Origin: Deltaproteobacteria bacterium
GTDB lineage: Bacteria; Lernaellota; Lernaellaia; JACKCT01
Direction: 5' to 3'
Assembly: GCA_027493875.1 (NCBI GenBank)
Contig: JAOSJX010000012.1
Span: forward strand, 372,001 to 436,000
Length of the DNA: 64,000 nt
Below the pieces are notes generated by a model. It did no database searches. It saw only the letters and a list, made by a program, of their open reading frames with translations, and had not been told where the DNA came from. The position numbers and the translations under genes were made by a program. Positions 48,831-60,096 of this stretch are shown piece by piece. The stretch's first letter is position 1; every line of letters begins with the position of its first letter.

Positions 48831-49934
48831 TTGACATCTGTATAAGTAATACAATATAATGGAGCCCTCTTCGTTGGAGGTGTTCCATGCGTCCTGCCGG
48901 TTCCGCGAAATGGCTTTCGGATCGACGCCGCAAAGCGCTGGCCTTTCTCGACGAAGGGCACAACCTGCACGAAACCGCCCGCCTCGTCCGCTGCGATCCC
49001 AGTTCGGTGCTTCGTTGGCGCGATCAACGCGCGGTGGAGGGCGAAAGTGTCTTTGAAGTCAAGCGCGCTTCGGGCCGCCCGCGCAAACTCACGGAGAAGC
49101 AACGGTCGCGACTGACCACGATGCTCCTGAAGGGCGCGATGAAGCACGGCTACCCCACGGACCTGTGGACCACGCAGCGCATCGCCGACCTGATCGAAAA
49201 GCGCTTCGGCGTGTCCTACCACCGGGATCATATCGGCCGCCTCATGGCCTCGCTGGGCTGGTCGCACCAGAAGCCCGACCGCCGCGCCAAGGAACGCGAC
49301 AACGCCGCGATCGAACGCTGGACGCGCGAGGAATGGCCGAGGGTAAAAAAACGCCGAAGATCTGGGCGCCCACCTCGTCTTCATTGACGAATCCGGCTTC
49401 TGCCTCATCCCGCCCGTCCGCAAGACCTGGGCGCCCAAAGGGCAAACGCCGGTCCTGACGCACCGCTACCGTCATGAGCGGATTTCCGTCATCGCGGGCC
49501 TCTCCGTCAGCCCGAAGCGCCTGCGTTGCGGGCTGTATTTCGATTTCTCGACGGACAACATCAACGGCGAGGCCGCGGCCGAGTTCCTCCGGCAACTGCT
49601 GAGGCACCTTCCCGGGCCTATCATCGTTCTTTGGGATAACGTCGCCTTTCATCGTTCCCGTCCCGTCAAGGACCTTCTCGCCCGGACCACGCGGCTTCAC
49701 CTGGAAGCCTTCCCGCCCTACGCGCCGGACCTCAATCCGGTCGAGCACGTTTGGTCCGTCGTGAAATCCGACCTAGCCAACGGCCGGCCCGACGACGTTC
49801 ACGACCTGCTCGGCGACCTCACGCACCGTATCACGCAAACCGCGCTCTCCCAACGTCGCCTCCGCCGGTGCGTCCACGAAGCCCAGCTCTCTCTTTTTTT
49901 GACCTCGCTATTGCGTTACTTATGCAGATATCAA
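48831..49934. mobile_element. IS630-family element type A, copy 2 (1104 bp)
   Basis: Same element as 32413-33517 in opposite orientation: left end TTGACATCTGTATAAGTAAT, right end TTACTTATGCAGATATCAA, flanked by TA (48829-48830, 49935-49936). It differs from copy 1 by a few indels, mainly in homopolymers. It interrupts the FGE-like lipoprotein gene. Confidence 0.93.
48887..49902 (+). CDS. IS630-family transposase, copy 2, frameshifted
   Basis: Same protein as copy 1 (MRPAGSAKWLSDRRRKALAF; DDE in FIDESGF, WDNVAFHRS, NPVEHVW). The A run separating the helix-turn-helix half from the DDE half is A7 here against A8 in copy 1, so neither copy is open through it. The CCCGAAGCG segment that is shifted in copy 1 is in frame here, and the terminal T run is one longer than in copy 1. 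Confidence 0.88.
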
Positions 49935-50744
49935 TAAATTCCGTCTTCCGGAGGTCCCTCGGGATCGACGTCTGGATCGGGTCGCGTCGAATAATAATCA
50001 GGGCCACACCAATCGTTCACATATTCAGCGAGGTTTCCAATCATATCATAGAGACCCCATGCGTTCGGTTCGAGTTGACCAACTCCCTGAGGCCAATCTA
50101 GGTCTCCCTGTTCTTCACTGTACCAAGCAATATCAATAAGACAGGAGGGGTTGTCGCCGCACGTAAAGCGTGTTGTTGTCCCGGCGCGAGCTGCGTATTC
50201 CCATTCGGCTTCAGTTGGCAGCCGACCACCAACAAGCTCGCAAAATCCCTTGGCCTCGGGGTGTGTCATATGCTCAACGGGACAGTTTGGGCAATCTTCA
50301 TAAAAGCTCGGGTTGGAGCCCATGACGTATTCGAATTGCGCCTGCGTGACTTCGGTCGTCATCATTTCAAAATCTTTGGTCAACACGACCGTGTGTGCAG
50401 GTTTTTCATCGGCCGGACAGTCTTCGTCCCCCGGCGAGCAGCCCATTTCGAATGTGCCCGCCGGAATGGGAGCCCACTCGATTTCCGTGTCGTCATCATC
50501 GAGGTCGTCGTCGTTTACGTCATCGTCATTGTCGTCGTCATTTGCATCGTCGTCGTCATCGGCCTGATCATCGTCGGTGTTTCCGCTGTCATCGTCATCA
50601 TCCCCGTCGTCATCCGCTTCCCCGCCCCCACCAACGCGCCCGCTCTCCGGAATCGTTGCTCTGGCAGGAGAGCGAAAGACCGAGCGTTATTATGAGAGCG
50701 AGCGTGAGAACGCCTGCGAACAGGAACGACCGCAACTTCGGCAT

Positions 50745-51233
50745 GATCGGACCTCCAAGGAAACATTCATTCAGAGCCGCCGGCAGGGCCGGGACGATAA
50801 GAGTATAGCACAAGTAACGAATGAAGGATGAAGGATGAGGGATGAAAAGAGCCACGCCGCAGGCGTGGTGGGGATATGGTGAAAGGGGTTCCTCCGCGCG
50901 GTTCGTTGCCTACGGACGAGCCTTGGTCGGAATGACAAATGGGACATGAAAAGGGGCTCCTGCGCTCGGTAAGCATGGGGCGTGGCTCGGTCGGAATGAC
51001 AATGGGGGGAGTGCGTTTGCGGCGGTGCACAGCCGAGGGCGACGGTGCCACATTATGGGCCGAGCTGGGGCTCGGCGTTCCCAGGGGAGAACACACCTTT
51101 TTTAGGGATGAGCCGCCTCCGCGCCGAGACGGCGCTACGACGTGCCAGGGGAGGAGGGCCGAGTCACGCCTACGGCGTGACGTTCCGCTCGGGCTCGGCG
51201 TTCCCCAGGGCGCGATGAATCGCGCCCGTACAA
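50745..51233. repeat. Repeat-rich intergenic (heptamers and palindromic fragments)
   Basis: At about 50819-50845 the units GAATGAA, GGATGAA, GGATGAG, GGATGAA form a heptamer array. Then come GGCCGAGCTGGGGCTCGGCG (about 51058, also at 35752), CGCCTCCGCGC fragments, and GGCGTGACGTTCCGCTCGGG (about 51174), which recurs inverted near 62310 and in diverged form at 38030 and 39180. No gene is supported. Confidence 0.65.
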
Positions 51234-52705
51234 TTACTTTTTGGAGAGTTTTTCGGAGAGGAGGTTGGCGGCGGTGCGGGCGGAGATGGCTTCGCCTTCC
51301 ATGCCGAGAGCGGGGAGGACGGCGCGGCCGGCGTAGTAGACTTGTTTGTGCGGGGTTTTGCACGCGAGGAGGGCGACGCCGAGGCGGTCGTCATCAATCG
51401 CTTGCATCCACCCCTCGTCCCGTTCACGGCCGTAGAGCTCGAAGCTCTCTTTCGTCGCCACGAAGTCCGTAAAATCGTCGAGGAACGGCATCAGGTCCCG
51501 CAATTTCGCGTGGATTCCCGCCGAAAGTTTCTGCGCTTCCGCGCTTTCCAGCCGGCCGCCCTTGGGATTCACCTTGATTCGCGCGGCGATCAGGCGTTTG
51601 CCCTTCGGTGCGAGGCTTTCGTCCCCGGGCGCGGAGAGCGAGAGCATGATGAAGTTGTCGCCGAGCAGTTCGCGTTCCGGGTTGTCGATCAGCACGAGGT
51701 TGGGCTCCATGCCGACGGGCACGACGTTGTCCTCGACGCCGAGGTAGAGGACGAAATCGTGCGTTGCGGGTGGGGCCATTTCGTATTTTTTTCTTGAAGT
51801 CGGACTTGATGGATTTGGGCGCGTGTTCGGTGAAGAAATCCATCGGGTTGCCGGTGAGCAGCACCGTCCGCGCCTTCACGGCTTCTTTCTGATCCGAGAA
51901 TTTCATCTCGACGAATTTGCCGAACTCCACGTTCTCGATGGACGGCGTGCGGTGGACGACGCCGCGGTAGGAGGTAATGCGTTCTTTGAAGATGGATTCG
52001 AGGACGTGGACGCCGCCGTCGAGCAGGAAGATGCCGCCGGTGGACAGCCCTCCCGCGAACGCCGCGAGGGCGAGGTTGACGTCGTCCGGGTACATGGGCA
52101 GCAGGGACTGGACCTGCGCGTCGAAGAAGGCGCGCGGCTCCGGTTGGAGGTTTTGCGCGTTCAGGAAGTCGGTGTAGGAGCTTTCGCGCGCCTCTTTCAT
52201 GAGCTCGGCATCGTTGGAGAGCGCTTTGCGCACGGCCCAGCTTTCGCCCATGCCGGTGGGCGGGTAGACGACGTCGGTCATGAAGAAGTTGCGCAGGACG
52301 TGGGAGTAGCGGTCCAGCTCGTGCAGCGCGGCCATCATTTTGCCGGAGCCGTTGGGGAATTCGTAGTTGAGCGTTTTGAAAAGCTGGTCGCGGTCCTGCG
52401 GGATATCGACGCGCCGGTCCGGCATGACGACCTGGTAGGCGGGCTCGGCGAGGGTGAAGCGTTTTTTGTCGAGGAAGGGGATGCCGAGTTCGGTGAAGAC
52501 CTCGGAGAATATTTGCCCTTTGCCGAAGCCGAAGAAGGCGCCGGGGAAGCGGCGGAGGTGGTAGCCCGCTTTTTTCGATGGAGCCGTCGCGGCCTTCGAC
52601 GTCCACGACGAGAACGTTGAGGCCGCGTTTGACGAGCAGCGCGCCCGCCATCAGCCCGGAGAGGGACGATCCGAGGATCGCGACGTCGAAGAGCATGCCG
52701 ATCAT
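51234..52705 (-). CDS. FAD-dependent oxidoreductase (CrtI/amine-oxidase-like), two frameshifts
   Basis: It starts [20 protein letters not shown] at 52705 with a Rossmann FAD-binding motif where GSSLSG replaces the usual GxGxxG. Shifts near 52573 (T/A run) and 51786 (T6) separate three pieces that otherwise read in order: [40 protein letters not shown], and the C-terminal [20 protein letters not shown], the usual last FAD-contacting helix. About 490 residues. The fold resembles phytoene desaturases and related polyene or amine oxidoreductases; the substrate is unknown. Its ATG overlaps the purM stop (ATGA). Confidence 0.75.
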
Positions 52706-53752
52706 GGTTCGACAAACTCCACGGCGGGTTCGTTTTCGGCGCGGGCGGCGATGCGTCCGATTTCCCAGGCCGTTTCGCCGAGGCCGTGCAGGCGTTCGAG
52801 GACGCCGGCGGCTTCGCGCTGCGGGCAGATGACGACGAGGCCGATGCCGCAATTAAAGGTGCGGTACATTTCGGCTTGCTCGATGTCGCCGTTCTTACGC
52901 AGGAAGTCGAAGACCGGCGGGGCGTCCCAGGTGCGTTCGCGGATGACGGCGCGGCTGCGTTCGGGGAGTACGCGCGGGATGTTTTCCAAGAGCCCGCCGC
53001 CGGTGATGTGCACGAGGCCGTGAATGGGAAAATCCTTGAGCAGGTTTTCCACGGTTTTCGCATAAATTTTGGTCGGGGTGAGCAGTTCGTCGGCCACGGT
53101 GCCGCGAAAGCCGTCCGGGCGGTCGTCGACGGTGAGGCCGAGCTGGTCGAAGACGATGCGGCGGACGAGGAGAAGCCGTTGGAGTGCAGGCCGGAGCCGG
53201 CGACGCCGATGAGGACGTCCTGCTCGGAGATGTTGGAGCCGTCGATCATTTTGTCGCGCTCGACGACGCCGACCGCGAAGCCCGCGATGTCGAAATCGCC
53301 GTGGGGGTAGAAGTCGGGCATTTCGGCCGTTTCGCCGCCGACGAGGGCGCATCCGGCGGCTTTGCAGCCGTTCGCGATGCCGCGGACGACGTCGGTGGCG
53401 ACGGCGGTTTCGAGTTTGCCGCAGGCGAGAGTAGTCGAGGAAGAAAAGCGGCTCGGCGCCGCAGGTGATGATGTCGTTGACGCACATCGCGACAAGGTCG
53501 ATACCGACGGTGTCGTAACGGCGGGCCATGATGGCGATCTTGAGTTTGGTGCCGACGCCGTCCCGTTCCGGAGACGAGCAGCGGGTTTTTGTATTTGGTG
53601 GTGGACAGGGCGAAGAGCGAGGCGAAGCCGCCGAGGTCGGCCTGGACCTCGGGGCGGAAGGTTTCGCGGACCAAGGGCTTGATATTTCGGACGAATTCGT
53701 TCCCGGCTTCGATATCCACGCCGGCCTCGCGGTAGGACCGGTATTTTTTCAT
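52702..53752 (-). CDS. purM: Phosphoribosylformylglycinamidine cyclo-ligase, three frameshifts
   Basis: Starting at ATG 53752 ([20 protein letters not shown]). PurM makes AIR from FGAM with ATP in purine synthesis. Family landmarks read in order across three frames: [16 protein letters not shown] region, [73 protein letters not shown] and [14 protein letters not shown]. Shifts lie near 53570, 53430 and 53170. Such damage in an essential gene is the strongest sign that the indels are sequencing errors. Corrected length is about 350 residues, normal for PurM. Confidence 0.92.
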
Positions 53753-54032
53753 TCGAGGACCTTTCACCTGCGATGGCGGGAACAAAAACGGGCCACGAGG
53801 CGGCCCAACGGCGCAACAATCTAGAATCAGGCCCCCGAAAAGTCAAACCGGAAACGGCGCGCGTCCGGGCCGCGGGACCGGGTTTCGGGGGAAGAAAAAA
53901 ACCGCGTTATTTCGCGGCGCTTGACGCGTTTTCGAGGGCGCTTCTATACTCATCCCGGCTCCTCAGACGAACCCCAAACGCAGCCCTTGAACGGGCTCGA
54001 CCGGTTAAGCCCGGGAGGCGTCCGCGCGCACC
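53753..54032. other. Intergenic region between divergent genes
   Basis: Holds the divergent promoters of purM and the J-domain gene. No convincing promoter pair or repeat is visible. Confidence 0.4.
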
Positions 54033-56309
54033 ATGAGTCACGCTCCCATCGGTATTTACATCGGCGATTTCGACGATCATTTGCCGATGCAGGTGCTTCT
54101 TTCGCTGGCGCGGGTCCACGAGACCGGGGCGCTGCTCGCGGCGCGCGACCGCGTCATCAAGCGGATTTTCTTTGACGACGGCGACATCGTTTTCGTCGAA
54201 TCGAGTCTGGCGCGCGAATCGCTCTTCCGGCATTTGATCGAGGCGGGCGCGATCGAGGCGGGCGCGATCGAGGCGGGCCGCGTCGCGGAGGCGAGGCCGC
54301 CGATGGATCAGGCGTTCGACGCGTGGCTGGCGGCGGGCGGGTTCGTCGACGCCGAGGCGATTCGCGCGGCGTACGCGGAGATCGTCCGGCGGCGGCTCGG
54401 CGAGTTTCTTTCGTGGAGCGACGGGCAATTTGTTTTTCTGTTTGAAGAAAAGCCCGCGGAGGATTTGTCGTCCTATGCGGCGCCGGTGTCCGTGGTCGAC
54501 TTTCTGTTCGCCGACGCAGGCCATGCACGTTATCCGTCCGTCACGAAGAAACTGATCGCGCGTCTCCCGGCGCCGCCGCTCGTGACGACGGCATCGGCCG
54601 CATCGTTGTCGGAACGGTGCCGGTTGGAGCCGTGGCAGCAGGCGTTTCTCTCCTCCTTCGACGGCGGCCGCACGGCGCTCGACGCGGTGTTCGCGCAGCC
54701 GGTGTCGCCGGACCGGACGGTGCCGTTTTTCTTTTTCGCCCACGCGTTCGGCGCCGTCGACGTTCCGGATGAATCGCCCGCCGCGGGCAAAGCCCCGGCG
54801 AAGATCGACGACGAGACGCAGGTCTTTGTCGACCGGCTGTTGCATGATGCGCCGGCGCTGATGGAAAAAATCCGTTTGAACTCCTGCGCGTCAACCGGTT
54901 GTATTTTACCGAAGAAGACGTGCGGCGCGGCTATTACACGCTGGCGCAGAATTACCACAAGAAGGACGTTCTCGAACGCATTCCGCCCGAGGCCAAGGCG
55001 ATTTCGGCGCGGCTCTTCCACCACGCGAGCCGGGTCTTCGAGAATCTGGTTCGTTGGGTGAAGCTGCGGCAGACGCGGGCGTACGAGCAGATCGCGCATC
55101 TCGCGGAAGACCGGCTCGGCCGCGAACGCACCGCGCCGCTCGCGGATTTGTCGTTTTTGAACGCGCGCGCCGCGGCGGCGTCCGGGGACGTCGAGCGGGC
55201 TTTTCCGGGGGCGCGCGACGCGTCGCGCCTGGACGTGGACGAGGCCGAGTATCGAACGCTGCTGGCCGAGATCGAATACGAACGCGAGGGCGGCGAGATC
55301 AAGGATTTGCGCCAATTCCTGTCGCGCCTCCAGCGATCGTTGAGCTTGGATACGCTTCATTTGGGCACGCATCTGGCGCTCTGGCGGTGCTATTTGCTGC
55401 TCGGGGAGGAATCGGCGGCGTATGACGCGGCGTCGCGCGCGGTTGAGATCGATCCGGCGTCCGACCCGGCGCGCGAGGCGTTGCTGCGTTCGTCGGTGCG
55501 GATCGCGGAGGAGCGGCGCAAGCGCCAGGAGGAGGCGGCCGTCGAGCGCGAGAAGCTCAAGGTGCTGAGCAATTTTGTGGACGGCGGCGAGGAGAAAAAT
55601 CTGTACGAAATTCTCGGCGTGGACCGCGGCGCCAACGATTCGGATATCCGGCAGGCGTATTTTCAACTCGCGAAGGAATTTCACCCGGACAAGCTCGGCC
55701 GCTTGAAAAAATCATCCGACCGCCGAGCGCGCGTTCGTGCTCATCAACGAGGCGTACGGCATACTATCGTCCGACTCCCGCAAGGCGCAGTACGACCGCG
55801 GTCTTCAGGCCCAGGCGACGCACAAGCAGGTCGAACAATACGAACGCGCGAAACAGACCAAGCAAAAACTCGCCAAGGCCGACGCGATGATCCGCGACGG
55901 CGCCTTCGATCAAGCCGCCGCGCTTCTCAAAGAGATTCTGGACGCGAAACCGGATGACGTGGAAGCGAGGCTGCGTTTGGTGTGGGCTGAATTTCTACGC
56001 GACGCGAAAGCCGCGCCGGACGAAGCGCGCCGCAAAGCGGAGGAAAAACTTCAATCGCTGACCCGCGAACGCGGCGGCGACGAACGGCCGCACTATTATC
56101 TCGGCCGCGTCGCCCTGCGGCTGGAGGATTACCGGCGCGCGCAAACGCATTTTCGGAAGGCGCACGAGATCAATCCGGACTCGGTCGAAACCAACCGCGA
56201 ATTGCGCCTGTTGTCCCAGCGGATGCAAAGCATTCCGGAGCCCGCGGCCGAAGCCGACGACGCGTCGAAGAAGGGTCTTCTCGGCGGACTGTTCGGGAAA
56301 AAGCGGTAA
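54033..56309 (+). CDS. DUF4388-like / J-domain / TPR fusion protein, two frameshifts
   Basis: The N-terminus (ALLAARDRVIKRIFFDDGDI, then VFVESSLARESLFRHLIEAG) resembles DUF4388/PATAN-type signalling domains, with a small in-frame repeat GAIEAGAIEAG. A central helical region (NPFELLRVNRLYFTEEDVRR) and TPR-like helices lead to a J domain: NLYEILGVDRGANDSDIRQA, the HPD triad in EFHPDKLG, and RAFVLINEAYGILSSDSRKA. More TPR-like repeats follow (ARLRLVWAEFL, HYYLGRVALRLEDYRRAQTH). A-run shifts near 54866-54871 and 55706-55711 need one base each. About 758 residues. It probably recruits an Hsp70 to a specific target. Confidence 0.78.
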
Positions 56310-56345
56310 CCCGGCCGGCGCCGCCGTTTCGATGCGACGTTATCA

Positions 56346-57640
56346 TTATCCCTTATTTAACCGGTACAAAAGAATAAAGGTGGCGAGCGCCATCGTCACG
56401 GTTTGAATTTGCGGCAACGGATATCGGTATCGCCGTGGAAGCGGGTCGGCCTCCCGCCGCCGATGCCGTCGTTTGCGGGCCCATGCGGTGACGAGTTCGA
56501 CGGCGAGATGCCCTTTGGCGAGTCCGACGGCCATGATCGCTTGAACGTACGGAATCAGGCAAAAATAGAAACGATCGGAAAAGATCAGCTTTGATTGCGC
56601 GAGGATCAGCCAGTGCAGAAGTGGATAAGCCGCGATGCAGGCGACGGCTGTTCGATGCGCCCCTTTGAGGCGCACTAGATAGATCAGCACGACGCCGAAA
56701 AGAATCCAGAACAACCACGGGAAATCCGCGCCCGGCGTTTGCCAAGCGTCGAGGCGGAATCGGTCGAACTGAAGAAAATCGAACCAAGTGAACATCGCTT
56801 TTCCGTCGGTTGTTTCGCCCAGCCGGAACGGGTCCATGTCGGTGCCGCTGTAGAAGAAGAAGGGGACGGCAAAACCCGCGAGAAAAACCAGCGCGCCGTA
56901 AGCACGTTTTTCCAGGTTTCCAACGCCGCGAAACACGGGATCGCGAGAACGAGCATCAGTACCGCGGCCGGTTTGTACAGAAAGAAAAACGTCCCGCCCA
57001 AGATCAACCAGAGGTATTTGCGCCATACCGACGGGCGAGCAAACACCAGATAGTTCATGACGGCGAAAACCGCGGCCCCTTCCGGGTGGCTTCCCATGGT
57101 CAGCGAGGTTCCACGAATGTCGGGTCCCGACGCAAAGATATGGAGTATCGAAAAAATGAGAAAACATCCGCCGCCAAAATGCTTTTTGAGGAGAGCCGCC
57201 CAGCAGGCGTAAATGACGATCGCATAGCCGAGGCTCAGGAAGTAAATCGAGAATTCGGATTTTCCCAGGACGAGGGACAGGAGAAAAATCAGTAATTGAT
57301 TGAGGACCACGACGCCGTGAATCTGGACGTTTATCGGCAGGGCGTTTCGCAACTCCCCGACCAAAAACGATCCGAAGTTGTTGCCGTCCCAGCGCGCCGC
57401 GGCATCGGTGAAATAAAAGATATCGTAACCGCTCAGGGTGTCCTTGACGTAGTCGAAGCCCAGCGCGGAATGGGAAAAGAAGTGAACGCGCGCCACGACC
57501 AGCAGGACAAGAGACGCCCCGAAAACAAAAACCCAGCGGGTTTCCACGAACGCGTCCACCTCGGCGAACATTCCGGCACGGTTCGCGGCCCGAAGCCAAC
57601 GCCGGCCTGGGTGCCATGTATCGACAAACTTGCTCGACAT
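56346..57640 (-). CDS. Polytopic membrane protein of unknown function, one frameshift
   Basis: ATG 57640 (MSSKFVDTWHPGRRWLRAAN) is preferred over an upstream GTG. After a cytoplasmic N-terminus, about nine hydrophobic segments follow. The first loop has HSALGFDYVKDTLSGYDIFY and DAAARWDGNNFGSFLVGELR, a spacing like the luminal loop of GT-C glycosyltransferases. A shift near 56908 separates FAALETWKN from LEKRAYGALVFLAGFAVPFF. The tail is basic (ARKRRHRRREADPLPRRYR), then one last membrane span. About 430 residues. I do not recognise a named family. Confidence 0.6.
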
Positions 57641-57683
57641 CGGCGTCACGGACGGGGTGTGAAGCGTCGATGAGCGTTATTTC

Positions 57684-60096
57684 TCACTGCACGTATCCCC
57701 ATTGCTTGAGGAGCGCGTGAACGGCGCGGTCCATGCCGCCTTTTTCGGGGGCGGCGGCGATCCAGCGGTCGAGCGTCATGACGGCGAGGTAGGGGCGCGG
57801 GGTGCCGTCAGGGTCGGGCGGGATGAGGTCGACGGGTTGCGCATTTTCGATCGCCGCGCGCTCAAAACATAACCGCCGTCTCCCGGCGGCATGCGGAACG
57901 CGGGACCGAAGCGCAGTTTGTCGCGCGAGAGCATTTCACCCTTTAAGAAAATTTCGACGCGCAGCGTTTCCGCGAATTCATCCGGAAAGATCGCGACGCG
58001 GGTTTCTTCGCTCATCGTCAAACCGATGACCGCGTCGGCGTCCGGTTTCAGCAATCCGCCGGGAATGGCGGCGGCTTCCGCCGCGCCGACGATACGGATC
58101 TGGTCCGCCTTGCCCGCGGGAACGGTCAGGGCAACGACGCGCTCGAACGTTTTCACTTCCTGTTCGTAAATACGGCGCATGCGCAGGGCGGTGTCAGGAT
58201 CGTCGTTGATAAGATTTTTCGTTTCGAGCGGATCTTGAGTGAGGTCGAAGAGCTCCTCCCGGACGGCATCAAGACGCCATTCGCGGCCGACGCGCGTCAG
58301 CCGGCGCGGTTCTTCCCAACGGATGTACTTATAGAGATTGGCAAAGCGAACGGACGCGCAAGACTTTCCGTGCGACACGGCGACTTCGTCTTCGGACGTG
58401 GTTCCGCGTCCCAGCAGATCGGCGGCGAATTCGCCGTAGGCAATGGTGGCGGGCGGCGTGATGTCCGCGAGCGTCAGCAGCGTTGAAAGAAAATTCGTGG
58501 ACGAGCGCTGGCCGGTGACGCGCGTTTCCGGCGCGATGCCGGGGCCGCGGACGAGCAGCGGAACGTGAAGTTCCTCGTCGTAAAGCGTCTGGCCGTGAAA
58601 ATACTGCGCGCGGCGCAGGCGGCCGGGCCCGTCGGGCGTGCGGATTTCGTGCGCGAGTTCATTGACCTGACCGTGGTCCGCGGTGAAGGCGACGGTCGCT
58701 GTTTTGCCCCATCCAACGGCGCTCAGCATTTCCTGAAAACGGCCGAACGTGAAATCGGCGAGGGCGAGGCTGGCAAGGTAGCGCCACTGGCCGTATTCCT
58801 CGCGGTTTTTCCAGGCGGGTTTCGCCGCGCGGCGGAAGCGCCGCGGTGGGACGTCCGCGGGGTTGGGCGCATTCTGATGAATGTAGAGGAAGACTTGTTC
58901 GTCGCGATGTCGCTCCAGCGTGCGCGCGGTGAACTGCTCGACGTCCATGGTGGAGAGGTCGGCGCGCATGGTCTGCGTGAGGGCGTCGAAGCCGAGATCG
59001 ACACTGATGCGTTCGCCGGGAAGGACGAAGATATTGTTGACGACGGCAATGGTGCGATAGCCCGCGCCGCGGAACAGAACGGGCGCGGTTTCCGGGCCGT
59101 CGGCTTCGAACATGGCGCGGACGGTTTCGTGCAATTTGCGCCGGGAGGGTTGCGTGGGGAGACGGAGTTCCGGCACTTGTTTTCCGGTGAAGAGCGTCAT
59201 GATCCCCGGCCGCGACCAGTTGGCGGCCTCGATGAAGGTTTCGACGGTTGCCCCCGCGCGGCGAAGGCGTCGATGTTCGGCGTGATCCCGGCGCCGTTGC
59301 CGTAGGCGCCGAGGTAGCGGGTGTTGCACCCGTCGGCGATGTAAACGATGACGGGATGCGCGGGTCCGGACCGGCGTTCAAGAACCGCCGGGGCGCCGAG
59401 AAACGCCTGCGCGGGTTGGTCCGATTCCGCGGAGAGTTCGAGCACGACGTCGGTATCCCGCCATGCGGACAAGTCCGCTTCGAAAGGAAGCCACCGTTCG
59501 TCCCGTGGTTCGAGAGCGATGTTCCAACGGCGATAAACGTTCTCATAGAACCAGCCGCTTTCGTCATACGGAAACGGCGGGAGCGGATTGACCGTCAGCG
59601 ACGCGGCCTCGTTGCCGTTCACGCGGCACACGAAACGCACGGGGCCGGTCGCGCCGGGGAGCAGACCGACGTCGGCTCGCAGGGCGCCGCCGGTTGGGAC
59701 GTGAATTCGGTAGGTAACCGACGCGGGCGCGGGGAGATGAATCGCGCGGCGTGCGTCGCGATAGTTGGACGAACTTCCGAGCGTGACGAGCCGGGCGAGG
59801 GGATGCGGCGTGCGCGGGTCGGGGCGCGCGTCGGCGCGACCGGCGAGTTGTTGCGCGGCCTCGGCGAGTTTCGGCGTGGAGAATTCGACGTCCGGTAACG
59901 CGCCGACCAAATCAACGGCGACGGCGTAATGATAATCCGTCGACGCGGGCCCGTTTGCTTTTGCGATCGCGACGGGGTCGGGAAAGCGCTCGACGCGGGG
60001 GAGGACAAATCCGAATTGCCAAATGAGCGAGAGCGCGCCGATGACGACGGCAACGGCGACAATGACGACGGCGCTGATTTTCAGATGCCGCTTCAC
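57684..60096 (-). CDS. Membrane-anchored sulfatase/phosphotransferase-fold protein 1, frameshifted
   Basis: GTG 60096 lies in the stop of the upstream gene. One N-terminal membrane span (ISAVVIVAVAVVIGALSLIW) precedes a beta-rich domain, then the alkaline-phosphatase/sulfatase fold: IVYIADGCNTRYLGAYG, TPNIDAFAARG, FIEAANWSRPGIMTLFTGK, VAFTADHGQVNELAHE and EELFDLTQDPLETKNL. The nucleophile position reads WSRP, not the CxPxR of formylglycine sulfatases, so a Ser-type hydrolase or transferase is more likely. Shifts near 59250 and 57866 are single-base. About 804 residues. Confidence 0.75.

Larger units (their letters stand above)
48689..50744 (-). pseudogene. FGE/SUMF1-like lipoprotein interrupted by IS630-A copy 2
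   Basis: ATG 50744 gives the signal MPKLRSFLFAGVLTLALIIT ending SLSCQSND; after a shift near 50640 comes a long Asp/Asn linker. The domain is formylglycine-generating-enzyme-like: IPAGTFEMGCSPGDE, VTQAQFEYVMGSNPSF, CPVEHMTHPEAKGFCELVGG, RLPTEAEWEYAARAG, NAWGLYDMIGNLAEYVNDW. The IS separates the last about 45 residues (NGSFYYLAYYQFLRVSVRDC, then YRVSSIGFRCARD) at 48689-48830. After removing the IS the join is one base out of frame, possibly a further error. Many FGE-fold lipoproteins are non-enzymatic. Confidence 0.8.

Noticed and set aside
52702..53752. Programmed frameshifting in purM
   Set aside because: Three shifts at different short runs in a housekeeping enzyme with no known recoding; sequence error is simpler.
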